Part shown: piece after piece, positions 34,861 through 44,054 of the stretch
Position numbering within the stretch: the stretch's first letter is position 1
Layout: each line of letters starts with the position of its first letter
From: JAXLQL01 sp046331625
Lineage (GTDB): Bacteria > Acidobacteriota > Terriglobia > Bryobacterales > Bryobacteraceae
NCBI GenBank assembly: GCA_046331625.1
Contig: JAXLQL010000016.1
Span: 1 to 64,000 of the forward strand
DNA length: 64,000 bases
Reading direction: 5' to 3'
Notes under the pieces: generated by a model
Told to the model about the DNA's origin: nothing
Seen by the model: the letters and a program-made list of their open reading frames with translations, nothing else
Databases searched by the model: none
Program-made: the position numbers and the translations under genes

Positions 34861-35856
34861 GTGAACGAAGTGAAGAACCTGAGCGCACCGCCCGATGTGC
34901 GGGTGGACGTAGTGAATCGCATCATGGACCGGGTGGGCGTTTCCACGCGGCCGGAAGAGTTCGTGTGCGAAGTGGCGTGGTCATTTCAGTTGGCGCACGG
35001 TCCGGCGCAGAGCGAGGGCACGGTGGAAAGCCGGCTCCGTCGATGCACTTCGTACCCCGTGTTCGTGGAGGCTCTGGAACACGCGCGGCCGGCGAACTCC
35101 GTGCTGCTGTATTGCTGCGGAGAGGGATTGGTGGGCTTGGGGGAATCGTACATCCGCTCGGAGTGGCGCAAGGTGTGGCCGCAGGTGGAGCGCGTGGAAA
35201 CGCTGGCGATTTCGCCGCGCCTGTTGTGGGATGAAAGCCGGTGGCCGCGTGAGCAGTTCGATGCGGTAGTGAGCCTGTCGCAATTGCACTTCATCTACAA
35301 CCTCGATCAGTTCTTCGAAATGACCGGCCGCTGCTTGAAGCGCGGCGGGGTGTACGTGATGGCCAAGGAAGTGAACGCGCGGTACTTTCAGCAGCCGGCA
35401 TTGCAAGCGGAACTCGCGGAGTTACGCGCCGAGAATCGAAAGCGGAAGCGATGGGAGGCCTACAGTCCGCAGCGCTACTGGGGATTCATCAAGCGCAAGC
35501 TCGGAATGCAGAAACCCACCGAGCGCTCGGCCTTCGAAAAGGCGAATGACCGGATCCGCGAGAAGTTGGGCTCGCGCGCACCGCTGACGCCCGTGGAGAT
35601 CTCGCGAATCGTGGAGATTCACCGGCCGGCAGAAACGTTGGATGGTCCGCAGATCGGCATGAACGGGCTCGATGTGGATCATCTGGCGAAGAACTACTTG
35701 CGGGGATATGAGCTCGAGTGGAAGAAGACATCGAACCACATGGGCTTCACGCACACGGATCTGCTGGCGCCGAAATGGCGCAAGCGGGAACAGGAGTTGG
35801 GCGCGCAGTTTCCTGACGACGGCGCATATCTTTCGTGCGCGTGGCGGAAGCAGTAA
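34861..35856 (+). CDS. Class I SAM-dependent methyltransferase-like protein, 331 aa
   Basis: A Rossmann-type methyltransferase is suggested by SVLLYCCGEGLVGLGE (degenerate motif I) and by FDAVVSLSQLHFIYNLDQFF with CLKRGGVYVMAKEVNAR, the usual strand-4/strand-5 blocks. The C-terminal third is basic and helical (YFQQPALQAELAELRAENRK) with no known domain. The GTG at 34861 (VNEVKNLSAPPDV) is preferred as start over 60 more residues of unlikely composition. Substrate unknown; the adjacent divergent gene is a glycosyltransferase. Confidence 0.65.
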   Translation: MNEVKNLSAPPDVRVDVVNRIMDRVGVSTRPEEFVCEVAWSFQLAHGPAQSEGTVESRLRRCTSYPVFVEALEHARPANSVLLYCCGEGLVGLGESYIRSEWRKVWPQVERVETLAISPRLLWDESRWPREQFDAVVSLSQLHFIYNLDQFFEMTGRCLKRGGVYVMAKEVNARYFQQPALQAELAELRAENRKRKRWEAYSPQRYWGFIKRKLGMQKPTERSAFEKANDRIREKLGSRAPLTPVEISRIVEIHRPAETLDGPQIGMNGLDVDHLAKNYLRGYELEWKKTSNHMGFTHTDLLAPKWRKREQELGAQFPDDGAYLSCAWRKQ

Positions 35857-35862
35857 GGCGGA

Positions 35863-36771
35863 TCAGCTCGCTGCGCCGCCGAGCGATTTGCGCCAGTCGA
35901 GTTCGTTGAGGAAGTCCGCGCTTTCGCGCCAGTCCTTGCGGACCTTGACGAACAGTTCGAGGAAAATCTTCTTCCCGAAGAGGCGCTCCATTTCGAGACG
36001 AGCGCCGGTTCCGATTCGCTTGAGCATCTCGCCCTTGGCACCGATCACAATGCGCTTCTGCCCGTCGCGCTCCACGTAGACGGTGGCGGCGATTCGTACC
36101 AAGCGCCCGCTCTCTTCCCATGAGTCCACCAGCACCGCCACTGCGTGCGGCACTTCCTGGCGGGCGAGTTCGAGCGCCTTCTCGCGGATCAACTCCGCGG
36201 CGAGATGGCGTTCCGGCTGATCGGTGAAGTGATCGGCGGGAAAATAGGGCGGACCTTCGGGCAGCCGCGCGAGAATCGCCTTGCGCAGCCGGTCGAGACC
36301 TTCGCCGGTCTGAGCCGAAATCGGGATGAACTCGTCGAAGAGCTCGAGCTTGTGATAATGCTCGAGCAGTGGGAGCAATTGCGGCTTGCCGGAGACGAGA
36401 TCCACTTTGTTGAGTGCGAGGATCTTCGGCGCGGGTGCGTGCTGGATGACTCGGAGCGCATCGGCTTCTTCGGGCTGGATCCCGCGTGAGGCGTCGGCCA
36501 CCCACACCAGCAGGTCGCGCTCGGCCAGCGACTCGCGCACTTCCTGCATCATCCGCCCATGGATGGCGAGTTTCCCTTGATGGATACCAGGCGTGTCGAT
36601 GAAGATCACCTGCGCGCCTTCGAGCGTGAGCACTCCTTGAATCGCCGAGCGCGTGGTCTGCGGCTTGCTCGAGACGATGGCGACCTTGGCCCCCACCAAC
36701 GCGTTCAGCAAAGTGGATTTGCCCGCGTTGGGAAGCCCCAACAGCGACACAAATCCGGAAAGATGTTTCAA
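35863..36771 (-). CDS. era: GTPase Era, 302 aa
   Basis: All G motifs are present: GLPNAGKST (P-loop), SKPQTTR (switch I), DTPGIHQ (G3), NKVD (G4) and SAQTGEG (G5), followed by a C-terminal KH domain (RIVIGAKGEMLKRIGTGARL, FLELFVKVRKDW). Era binds 16S rRNA and helps 30S assembly. The TTG at 36771 gives MKHLSGFVSLLG, the normal N-terminus; longer starts would overlap the upstream gene. It closes the phoH-ybeY-hlyC-era operon with a four-base gap to hlyC. The family P-loop usually reads GRPNVGKS; Leu and Ala replace Arg and Val here. Confidence 0.95.
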   Translation of the reverse strand: MKHLSGFVSLLGLPNAGKSTLLNALVGAKVAIVSSKPQTTRSAIQGVLTLEGAQVIFIDTPGIHQGKLAIHGRMMQEVRESLAERDLLVWVADASRGIQPEEADALRVIQHAPAPKILALNKVDLVSGKPQLLPLLEHYHKLELFDEFIPISAQTGEGLDRLRKAILARLPEGPPYFPADHFTDQPERHLAAELIREKALELARQEVPHAVAVLVDSWEESGRLVRIAATVYVERDGQKRIVIGAKGEMLKRIGTGARLEMERLFGKKIFLELFVKVRKDWRESADFLNELDWRKSLGGAAS

Positions 36772-36775
36772 ACGT

Positions 36776-38080
36776 TCAGTCTTTTTCGTGGGCACCGTTG
36801 CCGTTTCCGTTGGCCAGCCGCAGGATCCGCACTTGGGAAACGCGGCGGGCGTCACTCGATACTACCTCGATCCGGAGCCCTTCGCGCTCCACGCTCTCGC
36901 CGGCGGCGGGAACATGGCCCAGCCACTCGGTGACGAGCCCGCCGACGGTAGTGGACTCCATCTCCTCGTCGGGCCGGAACTGGACCAGGTCCTTGAGGTG
37001 GTCGAGGTCATAGTTGCCGCTGACGACGTAGGAGCCGTCTTCCTGTTTGGTGACGTCGTGACTGGGGTCGTGCTCGTCAGTGATTTCGCCGACGATCTCT
37101 TCGACGAGGTCTTCCATGGTGGCGAGGCCCGCGGTCTGGCCGTACTCATCCACCACCACCACCATCTGTGCGCCGCGCTCCTGCATGAAGCGGAGGAGGT
37201 CGTCGACGGGCTTCGTTTCCGGCACGTGTGGGATGTCGCGGCGGAGCTTGCGGATCTTTTGGCCGGCACGGCTAGAGGGGTCCACTTCGATGAGATCGCG
37301 GACGTGAACGAAGCCGATGATGCTGTCGATTGTACCCTCGTAGATCGGAACGCGAGAGTACTGCTCGCGGGCCACCAACTTACGAAAATCCTCGAGCGAA
37401 GCGTCGGCGTCTATGGCCACGATGTTGGGGCGCGGCGTCATCACTTCGCGAACGGTCTTGTCGCCGAACTCGACCACCGATTGGATCAGCTTGCGGTCGC
37501 CCTCTTCGATCAACCCTTCCTCGGCGCCGGCGGTAATCAGCGCTTCGATCTGCTGCTCGGTGTTCTCCGATGCGTCTTCCACTGGCTCCTCGGCGGCGCC
37601 GAGATCGGCTACGGATTTCAGGAATCCGAGCAACGCCAACAACGGGCGCACGGTCAGCGCCAGCAGCAGGATCAGCGGCATCGCCGCCAACAGCCAGCGT
37701 CCGTTGGTGCGTCGATAGAGCAACTGCGGAATCAGGTGCGCCACCCCGAGCATCGACACCATGGAGATGACCACGGATTCGATCATTGACCGCCACATCG
37801 ATTGCGGCGGAAGCTTCAACTCGATGTTGCCGCGCTCGAGGCTCGCGAAGATGACGATCGCGGTGGTGATGAGCAGCGCGTGCTTGATCAGTGAGAACGC
37901 GAGCGCTCCGCGGTCAAGCTTGAGCCCGATCTTGTCTTCGAACTCCTCTTTGAAGAACTGGAGCGCCGGCTGCTCCTTGGCGCGCAGCCGGAGCGACTCC
38001 ACGTAGAGCAACTGCACGAAGCACACCGGCACCAGCGCCAAGCCGAGCACGAGAGCGAGCAGAAATAACGCGGTGGTCAT
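36776..38080 (-). CDS. HlyC/CorC family transporter (CNNM domain plus CBS pair), 434 aa
   Basis: The N-terminal transmembrane CNNM region starts MTTALFLLALVLGLALVPVC, with later segments at LIKHALLITTAIVIFASL, MIESVVISMVSMLGVAHLIP and WLLAAMPLILLLALTVRPLL. A CBS pair (REVMTPRPNIVAIDADASLE, IYEGTIDSIIGFVHVRDLIE) and the C-terminal CorC_HlyC domain (DGSYVVSGNYDLDHLKDLVQ, TVGGLVTEWLGHVPAAGE) follow. These proteins take part in magnesium or cobalt efflux. Its ATG overlaps the ybeY stop (ATGA), so translation is coupled. Confidence 0.92.
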   Translation of the reverse strand: MTTALFLLALVLGLALVPVCFVQLLYVESLRLRAKEQPALQFFKEEFEDKIGLKLDRGALAFSLIKHALLITTAIVIFASLERGNIELKLPPQSMWRSMIESVVISMVSMLGVAHLIPQLLYRRTNGRWLLAAMPLILLLALTVRPLLALLGFLKSVADLGAAEEPVEDASENTEQQIEALITAGAEEGLIEEGDRKLIQSVVEFGDKTVREVMTPRPNIVAIDADASLEDFRKLVAREQYSRVPIYEGTIDSIIGFVHVRDLIEVDPSSRAGQKIRKLRRDIPHVPETKPVDDLLRFMQERGAQMVVVVDEYGQTAGLATMEDLVEEIVGEITDEHDPSHDVTKQEDGSYVVSGNYDLDHLKDLVQFRPDEEMESTTVGGLVTEWLGHVPAAGESVEREGLRIEVVSSDARRVSQVRILRLANGNGNGAHEKD

Positions 38081-38520
38081 TGGGAGCTTCGCTCGATCAG
38101 GCCCGCCGGCAAGCCGAAACGGCGCCGCCAACGGGATTCCACGCGGCGCATGCGGCCGCGGTCGGTTTCGTGATCCATGCCCATCAGGTGGAGCAACCCG
38201 TGCAGCATGAGCACGCGGAGCTCCGCGCCGAGAGTGTGTCGAAAGGAGCGAGCCTGGGCGCGGGCGCGATCGACGGAGATCGCGAGGTCGCCGAGTGAGC
38301 CCGGCTCGTCCACGGGGAACGAGAGCACGTCGGTGGCGTAGTCATGTCCGAGGAAGTCGCGATTGAGACTACGCAGTTGGCGGTCGCCAGCGATGAGGCA
38401 AGAGAAGCTGCGTCCACGGCTGACTTCGCGCCGAAGACTGGCGGCGAACTGGCGCAGCGGATAGCGCTCCGTGGCGGGACAATGCAAAGTAAAGACGATA
38501 CTGGAGCCAGGTTCGGACAT
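38077..38520 (-). CDS. ybeY: Endoribonuclease YbeY, 147 aa
   Basis: The zinc-binding motif H-x3-H-x5-H is HGLLHLMGMDH, preceded by the conserved block RSLNRDFLGHDYATDVLSFP. YbeY matures the 3' end of 16S rRNA and takes part in 70S quality control. The start MSEPGSSIVFTLHC lies four bases after the phoH stop, and the stop overlaps the hlyC start. Length is normal. Confidence 0.95.
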   Translation of the reverse strand: MSEPGSSIVFTLHCPATERYPLRQFAASLRREVSRGRSFSCLIAGDRQLRSLNRDFLGHDYATDVLSFPVDEPGSLGDLAISVDRARAQARSFRHTLGAELRVLMLHGLLHLMGMDHETDRGRMRRVESRWRRRFGLPAGLIERSSQ

Positions 38521-38524
38521 GGGA

Positions 38525-39547
38525 TCAGGCCGTGGGTGAAGCGGCGGCGGATTCGGCCGCGGGTTGGGGTGCGTGCGGCTCGGTCCACTGGAGCGGCAGT
38601 TGCCGGTTTTCCGCGTGCCTGTCATAGGCGCGGATGATTTTTTGAACGAGGCTGTGACGCACCACGTCGCGTTCGTCGAAGTGGACGAACTTGATTTCGT
38701 CGATGCCCGAGAGGACTTCCTTCGCGTCGAGAAGTCCGCTGCGGCGGCCGGCGGGAAGATCCGTCTGGGTGATGTCGCCCGTGACCACCATTTTCGAGTG
38801 GAAGCCTTGGCGGGTGAGCACCATCTTCATTTGCTCGGGCGTCGAGTTCTGGGCTTCGTCGAGGATGATGAAGCTTTCGTTCAACGTGCGCCCTCGCATG
38901 AAAGCGATGGGAGCTACTTCGATGACGTTGCGCTCGAGATACTTCTCCACTTTGTCAGCCTCGAGCATTTCGAACAGTGCGTCATAGAGGGGGCGCAGAT
39001 AGGGATCGATCTTTTCTTGCAGCGTTCCCGGCAGGAAGCCGAGTTTCTCGCCGGCTTCTACCGCGGGGCGCGTGAGAATGATGCGCGATACGCGTTTGGA
39101 AATGAGGGCCGCCACGGCCATCGCCACGGCGAGGTAAGTCTTGCCCGTGCCCGCCGGACCGATGCCGAAAACCAAATCGTAACGTTCGATGGCATCGAGA
39201 TACAGCCGCTGGTTGATGGTTTTCGGAGTAACCATCTTCTTTCCGAAACTGCGCTGGCGTCCGCTCTCGACGAGTCCGCGGAGAGACAGTGTCGCGTCGC
39301 TCGTCACCAGAGCGAGATAGTTGTGGAGTTCGCCGCTCGCGAACTGTTGGCCATCGGCCGCCATCTGCGCGTACTCTTCGAGGATGTTTTCGGCGCGCTT
39401 GACGGCGGCATCGGAACCTTCGATTTCGAGCGAATCTTCGCGCAGGCGGGTGACCACGCCGAGGTTCTGCTCGAGAAGGCGGATATTCTCGTCACGGACA
39501 CCGAAGAGTGACTCGATCCCGCGGGTAATGCTGACGCTGAGCTTCAT
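38525..39547 (-). CDS. phoH: PhoH-family ATPase, 340 aa
   Basis: An N-terminal KH-like part (MKLSVSITRGIESLFGV, LGVVTRLREDSLEIEGSDAA) precedes the P-loop ATPase: TPKTINQRLYLDAIERYDLV, Walker A GPAGTGKT, ILTRPAVEAGEKLGFLPGTL, and Walker B FIILDEAQN followed by TRQGFHSKMVVTGDITQTDL. PhoH ATPases act in RNA metabolism together with YbeY, and the phoH-ybeY-corC-era order is conserved widely. The ATG at 39547 gives the normal N-terminus; no Shine-Dalgarno is seen before it. Confidence 0.95.
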   Translation of the reverse strand: MKLSVSITRGIESLFGVRDENIRLLEQNLGVVTRLREDSLEIEGSDAAVKRAENILEEYAQMAADGQQFASGELHNYLALVTSDATLSLRGLVESGRQRSFGKKMVTPKTINQRLYLDAIERYDLVFGIGPAGTGKTYLAVAMAVAALISKRVSRIILTRPAVEAGEKLGFLPGTLQEKIDPYLRPLYDALFEMLEADKVEKYLERNVIEVAPIAFMRGRTLNESFIILDEAQNSTPEQMKMVLTRQGFHSKMVVTGDITQTDLPAGRRSGLLDAKEVLSGIDEIKFVHFDERDVVRHSLVQKIIRAYDRHAENRQLPLQWTEPHAPQPAAESAAASPTA

Positions 39548-39719
39548 TCGAGGGAGGAACGCATGGGGCGGGGTTCGCAGGCGCTCGAGCGGGACAACGC
39601 CTGCTCGTGCGAGACGATGGACAACATCTACACGGGAGTATACCAGACCGGGGGATAGGGTGACTGAAGGTGTCGCGCCGTCGCGGACGAGCGGACGGCG
39701 CGAACAGTCTTCTTCGGGA

Positions 39720-42700
39720 TCACCACAAGAACCGCAGCGCCAACTGGACATCGCGGTTATCCGCGATCGTCTCCGTGATGGTCCCGAATTGCGGCGTATT
39801 GAACGTCCGGTTCGGGATCTGGAATTGCGGCGTGTTCAGAATGTTGAAGAACTCCGTCCGGAACTGTAGCTTGCGGCGACCTTCTTCGTCGAACTTGAAA
39901 TCCTTGAAGACCGAGAAGTCGAAGTTCGTTTGCGACGGTCCAGTGGCTACGTTGCGACCCGTGTTGCCGAACGCAAATCCGGCGGGAATCGCGAACGCGG
40001 CCGGGTTGATGAACCGCTGCGGAGATCGCTGGTCCGCGGGCAGGTCCGGCGAAATTCCCGTCGCGTCGGGCCGGATGTTCGAAGATCCAGTGTTCGAATG
40101 ATCCGTCGGCGATGACACCGTGAACGCGCGTCCGCTTTGGTAGAACGTGATTCCGTTGATCTGCCATCCACCCACGATCTGGTTCACCACGGGTGAAGCG
40201 CCCGCGAGCAGCATCTTGCCGCGCCCGAACGGCAGTTCGTAGAGATAGCTCAGCACCAATCGCTGCCGCACGTCTTGGAACGATCGCGACCGCTCGGCGC
40301 GCAGGTTTCGCTGGTCCTGCAGATTGCCGGTTCCGCTGGTAGTGGAAAGCTGCGTGGAGTCGGCATCGTCAATCGCCTTGGCCCAGGTGTGCGAGAGCAG
40401 GAACATGTGGCCGCGTGAGAAGCGCTTCTCGAGCTTCGTCTGCAGCGCGTGGTAGATCGAATTGCCGCGCGGCTCCTGGAACGTGATCGAACCCCATCCC
40501 GGGAAGATGCGGCGGTTGTTGACCGATCCCGGACCTGGCAGCGGCTGATTGATGTTGCGATTCGCCATCAGCTTGTTCGCCTTGTTGCCCACGTAGGCGG
40601 CTTCTACGTGCAGGCCCCCGATCTGTCGATCGAGAGTGAGGTTCCACTGCTGGCTGTACGCTGCTGGAAAATCGTACGGCCGGCCGTTGATGTTGATGAA
40701 CAGGTTGTTGAAGTTCCCGTTCGGGAAGGCGACGGGCGGGAATCCACGTGCGGGGCGCAAAGCGGTGGATGGATTGAGCTGGTCGCTCGGATACGAGAAA
40801 CTGGCCGAAAACGGCGGATTGAAGGCCGGGTTGTGGTGGCCTGCATCTTCCAGCGTGTGGAAGATCCCGTAGCCCGTGCGCAGCACCGTCTTGCCATCGA
40901 CCTGATACGCCAGCCCGAAACGCGGCGCGAAGTTGTTGCGATCGGGATTCGCCAGCGCGCGATCGCGGATGCTGCCGGACTTCGCGAGCACCACGGAATT
41001 GGTGGCGATATCGAAGTTCGCCATGCGGTTGGCCACTTCAATCACGGGCGTGGTGTACTCGTACCGCACGCCGACGTTCAGCGTGAGCTTCGTCGACACT
41101 TTCCAGTCGTCCTGAATGAACGAACTGTAGTTGCGAACGCGAATGCCCGCGCGCACGTTGGTTCCGATTGATGCGCCGTCGGGAACGCCGAGGAGGAAGT
41201 CGGCGAACGGCGCGCCTGTGCCCGTGCGTCCGGCCGGATTCTGCGTGAACACGCCGTTGAAGCTGAACGATCCCCGTGGTGAACTACCCTGCCCCAAGTT
41301 GAACTGCGTGCGGCGATGGTCGAAGCCCATCTTCAACGAATGCCGGCCGGAGATCACGGTCAGGTTGTCGAGCACCTGGTATACGTTCTGCCCGCGGCGC
41401 GTGTCGAAGCTGTCGCCCAGCGCGCTGAATCCGGTGATGCCCACAACGGTGAGTCCGTTCGACTGCCGGTCATCGGGTACGCCGCGCACCCCGAACTCGG
41501 TGGCAAGATTCTTCCCTTGGCTGCGCGGAGTCACCGTCGCATAGAGACGGTTGAAGCCCACGCGGGCCTCATTGATTACGCGCGGCGAGAACGTGTGCGT
41601 TTGGCTCAGCACGGCTCCGCGATTGTTGATTACCTGTGGCAGAAACTCGTTCGCCGAGAAATAGCCATCGAACGGGACGCCCGGCACGTTGAGCGGCACG
41701 ATGAACTCACGGTCGCCACGGCTGTAGCGGAACATCATCGTGTCGCGGGTGGAGAAGGTGTGGTCCACCTTGATGTCGCCCTGATCGTTGGTGTCGGTGT
41801 ACTTCGGATTCAGGATGTAGTTGTTGGCCAGCCCGCTGCGATTGGGCAGCGGAAACAGCGGCAGATAGCGTTGCATCACGGGATCGAATCGCGAGGCCGG
41901 AACCCGATTCCCAGCGAACGGCTGGCGTGTGTTCCCGGTGGTGGTGTCGGGGTCGAAGGCCGTGGGAAGGCCAGTGAAATCGCCCGCGCGCATTTCGGCG
42001 GTGGGCACCGTAAACAGCCGCGTCAGGCCCTTGCGGATGCGAGTGCCTTGGTAATCGGCGAACCAGAACGTCTTGTTGCGGCCGTTGTAAGCCTTCGGGA
42101 TGTCCACGGGACCGCCGAGCGCTACGCCGAACTGATTCTGCTGAAACGGCGGCTTGGCGCGCCCCGCGTTGAAGAAGTTGTTGGCATCGAGATGATCGTT
42201 GCGCAGAAAGTGAAACGCCGTTCCGTGGAAGTCATTCGTTCCCGAGCGCAAGCTGATGTTGATGGCGCCGCCGAGGCTGCGGCCGAACTCGGCGGGCAGC
42301 AGATTGCTCTGCACCTTGAATTCGGCGATCGCGTCCGGACTCGGCAGCACCGGCGCTTGATTGTTGTCGGTGGTGTTGTTGTTGATCCCGTCGAGCAGGA
42401 AATTGTTGTTCTGGATGCGATTGCCGTTGATACCGATGAGGAAATCCTGGTAGAGCGAGTTGTTGCGCTGCGGGATGTAGGCGCCGGGTGTGAGCGCGAT
42501 CAACTGAATGAAGTTCCGCCCGTTCAGCGGCAGTTCCGACACGGGCTTCGTGGCGATCACCTGCCCGAGCGAGGACGTTTCCGATTGGAGGATCGGCGCC
42601 TCTGACGTAACCATGATGGACTCGGTGAGTTCGCCCACCTCGAGCGCGAAGTCCACGCGAAGCCGGTCTTGCACGCGGAGCGCGATGTTGTCGCGAAAGC

Positions 42701-42953
42701 TCTTCTTGAATCCTTTCGCCTCCACCGAGATGGTGTAGACGCCGATGCGCATGGGCGTGGCGACGAAGAGTCCGTCGGCGTTCGTGGTGACCGTCGTGCG
42801 CACATTTGTGCCGGTATTGACAAGCGAGACGGTGGCGGAAGGCACTGCGGATCCCGTGGAATCGAGAACGGATCCGGTGATCATGCCGGTGTCCTGCTGG
42901 GCTACGGCAAGGGAAGCGAAAAGCACAAGCGCGGTGATGGGCTTCAGAGACAT
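39720..42953 (-). CDS. TonB-dependent receptor, Oar-like, 1077 aa
   Basis: Signal peptide MSLKPITALVLFASLAVAQ, regulatory domain (MITGSVLDSTGSAVPSATVS, GLFVATPMRIGVYTISVEAK), plug (VIATKPVSELPLNGRNFIQL, LLDGINNNTTDN, AEFKVQSNLLPAEFGRSLGG), and a long barrel ending ALRFLW with a terminal Trp. An ATG at 42962 is also possible, but it overlaps the predicted -10 box, so 42953 is preferred. The gene faces the same way as the upstream DapA-like gene, 62 bases before it. The ligand is unknown. Confidence 0.92.
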   Translation of the reverse strand: MSLKPITALVLFASLAVAQQDTGMITGSVLDSTGSAVPSATVSLVNTGTNVRTTVTTNADGLFVATPMRIGVYTISVEAKGFKKSFRDNIALRVQDRLRVDFALEVGELTESIMVTSEAPILQSETSSLGQVIATKPVSELPLNGRNFIQLIALTPGAYIPQRNNSLYQDFLIGINGNRIQNNNFLLDGINNNTTDNNQAPVLPSPDAIAEFKVQSNLLPAEFGRSLGGAINISLRSGTNDFHGTAFHFLRNDHLDANNFFNAGRAKPPFQQNQFGVALGGPVDIPKAYNGRNKTFWFADYQGTRIRKGLTRLFTVPTAEMRAGDFTGLPTAFDPDTTTGNTRQPFAGNRVPASRFDPVMQRYLPLFPLPNRSGLANNYILNPKYTDTNDQGDIKVDHTFSTRDTMMFRYSRGDREFIVPLNVPGVPFDGYFSANEFLPQVINNRGAVLSQTHTFSPRVINEARVGFNRLYATVTPRSQGKNLATEFGVRGVPDDRQSNGLTVVGITGFSALGDSFDTRRGQNVYQVLDNLTVISGRHSLKMGFDHRRTQFNLGQGSSPRGSFSFNGVFTQNPAGRTGTGAPFADFLLGVPDGASIGTNVRAGIRVRNYSSFIQDDWKVSTKLTLNVGVRYEYTTPVIEVANRMANFDIATNSVVLAKSGSIRDRALANPDRNNFAPRFGLAYQVDGKTVLRTGYGIFHTLEDAGHHNPAFNPPFSASFSYPSDQLNPSTALRPARGFPPVAFPNGNFNNLFININGRPYDFPAAYSQQWNLTLDRQIGGLHVEAAYVGNKANKLMANRNINQPLPGPGSVNNRRIFPGWGSITFQEPRGNSIYHALQTKLEKRFSRGHMFLLSHTWAKAIDDADSTQLSTTSGTGNLQDQRNLRAERSRSFQDVRQRLVLSYLYELPFGRGKMLLAGASPVVNQIVGGWQINGITFYQSGRAFTVSSPTDHSNTGSSNIRPDATGISPDLPADQRSPQRFINPAAFAIPAGFAFGNTGRNVATGPSQTNFDFSVFKDFKFDEEGRRKLQFRTEFFNILNTPQFQIPNRTFNTPQFGTITETIADNRDVQLALRFLW

Positions 42954-42960
42954 GCAGGGC

Positions 42961-42990
42961 ATCTTATCGAACCCTTTTCCCGAAGTCCAA
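42961..42990 (-). promoter_or_regulatory. Predicted promoter of the third TonB receptor
   Basis: Minus-strand TTGGAC (42990-42985), 18 bases, TAAGAT (42966-42961). Transcription would begin close to the ATG at 42953, leaving almost no leader. Confidence 0.45.
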
Positions 42991-43024
42991 CGGATGGGCG
43001 AGTGGATCGCGAGGCCTAGCGCAG

Positions 43025-43987
43025 TCAGCTCGTGAGATACGGCTCGAGGCCCGCGAAACAGAACTCGATCTCTTCGATCGCCTTCGCGCTCAGCTTCACC
43101 TTCTGCCGCCGAGAGACTGTCGTCTTGAACACGCCTCGCCGCTTCATGATGTACTGCCGCGTGCCCGGAATCACCGTATCGAGGTTGATCATCAGCAGCA
43201 GCCTCGCGAAGATGGCGCGCGCCTGCTCCCGATCGCCAGCCTGCCAAGCGTCCCACACGCGCACGTAGATATCGGAGAATGGCGAACCGGGCATGGTGCC
43301 GTCCATGCCGAGCCGCCACTCGTAGAGCATCCCTTTGCCCGCGGCTCCGCTGAACAGACTCTTCACCGCCGGACGCTCCTTGGCGAGCGCGAGCATCCGC
43401 TCGATCACCGGCTCGGCTTCTTCCTTTACGTAGCCGAGCTGCGGAAACTCTTTGGCGAGCCCGGCGATCAACTCGACCGAGGGCGTAATGCCCTTCGCGC
43501 CTCCGGTCGTCTGGATGAACAACGGCTGCTTGGCCGCTCCGGCGAGACCCGCATAGTAGCGCCGGAAATCGTCAACCGACTTGGCTTCCGTGGGCGGGAT
43601 CGCGATGAGCGCATCGGGACCCAGATCTTCGGCCTTCTTCAGATACTCCATCGCGGCATCGAGATTGCTGCCTTGCACCCCGAGCACCAGCGCCGGACCT
43701 TTCCCACGCGCCGCTTTCGCCAGCACTTCCATGCCGCGGATCCGCTCTTCTCGGCTGAGGGTCGCGTACTCGCTCGCCAACTGCGGCCAAACCATTCCGT
43801 GAACGCGGCACCGGGTCAGGAACTCGACTTCGCGCTCGAGATCTTCATAGTCCACCGCACTCGACTCGGTGAAAGGCGTGGCCATGATCGGGAAAATGCC
43901 GCGCATTGGCTTGGTGGCCGCGGCATTCGCCAAGGGCAGGGCCGCAAGTCCCGAGATCCATTCGCGCCGCGTGAGTCCGATTCTCAT
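43025..43987 (-). CDS. Exported dihydrodipicolinate-synthase-family (DapA-like) protein, 320 aa
   Basis: The TIM-barrel of the DapA/N-acetylneuraminate lyase/KDG-aldolase family is present: IFPIMATPFTESSAVDYEDL, ASEYATLSREERIRGMEVLA, ALVLGVQGSNLDAAMEYLKK, and the Schiff-base Lys188 in GYVKEEAEP. The catalytic Tyr of the YNxP motif is missing: the strand reads PLFIQTTGG. A twin-arginine-like signal MRIGLTRREWISGLAALPLA starts the protein, so it is likely periplasmic, unlike classical members. The ATG at 43987 was chosen because it begins the signal. A TonB receptor follows on the same strand. Confidence 0.8.
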   Translation of the reverse strand: MRIGLTRREWISGLAALPLANAAATKPMRGIFPIMATPFTESSAVDYEDLEREVEFLTRCRVHGMVWPQLASEYATLSREERIRGMEVLAKAARGKGPALVLGVQGSNLDAAMEYLKKAEDLGPDALIAIPPTEAKSVDDFRRYYAGLAGAAKQPLFIQTTGGAKGITPSVELIAGLAKEFPQLGYVKEEAEPVIERMLALAKERPAVKSLFSGAAGKGMLYEWRLGMDGTMPGSPFSDIYVRVWDAWQAGDREQARAIFARLLLMINLDTVIPGTRQYIMKRRGVFKTTVSRRQKVKLSAKAIEEIEFCFAGLEPYLTS

Positions 43988-44054
43988 ACGGACCACGGTA
44001 CGCGGCTGCGGGATCGGTGTCAACGCCGGCGCGTCAAAGATGCTCGCGTTCCGA

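Noticed and set aside
41316..42605. Long open frame (429 codons) on the plus strand
   Set aside because: Antisense shadow of the third TonB receptor with low-complexity composition.
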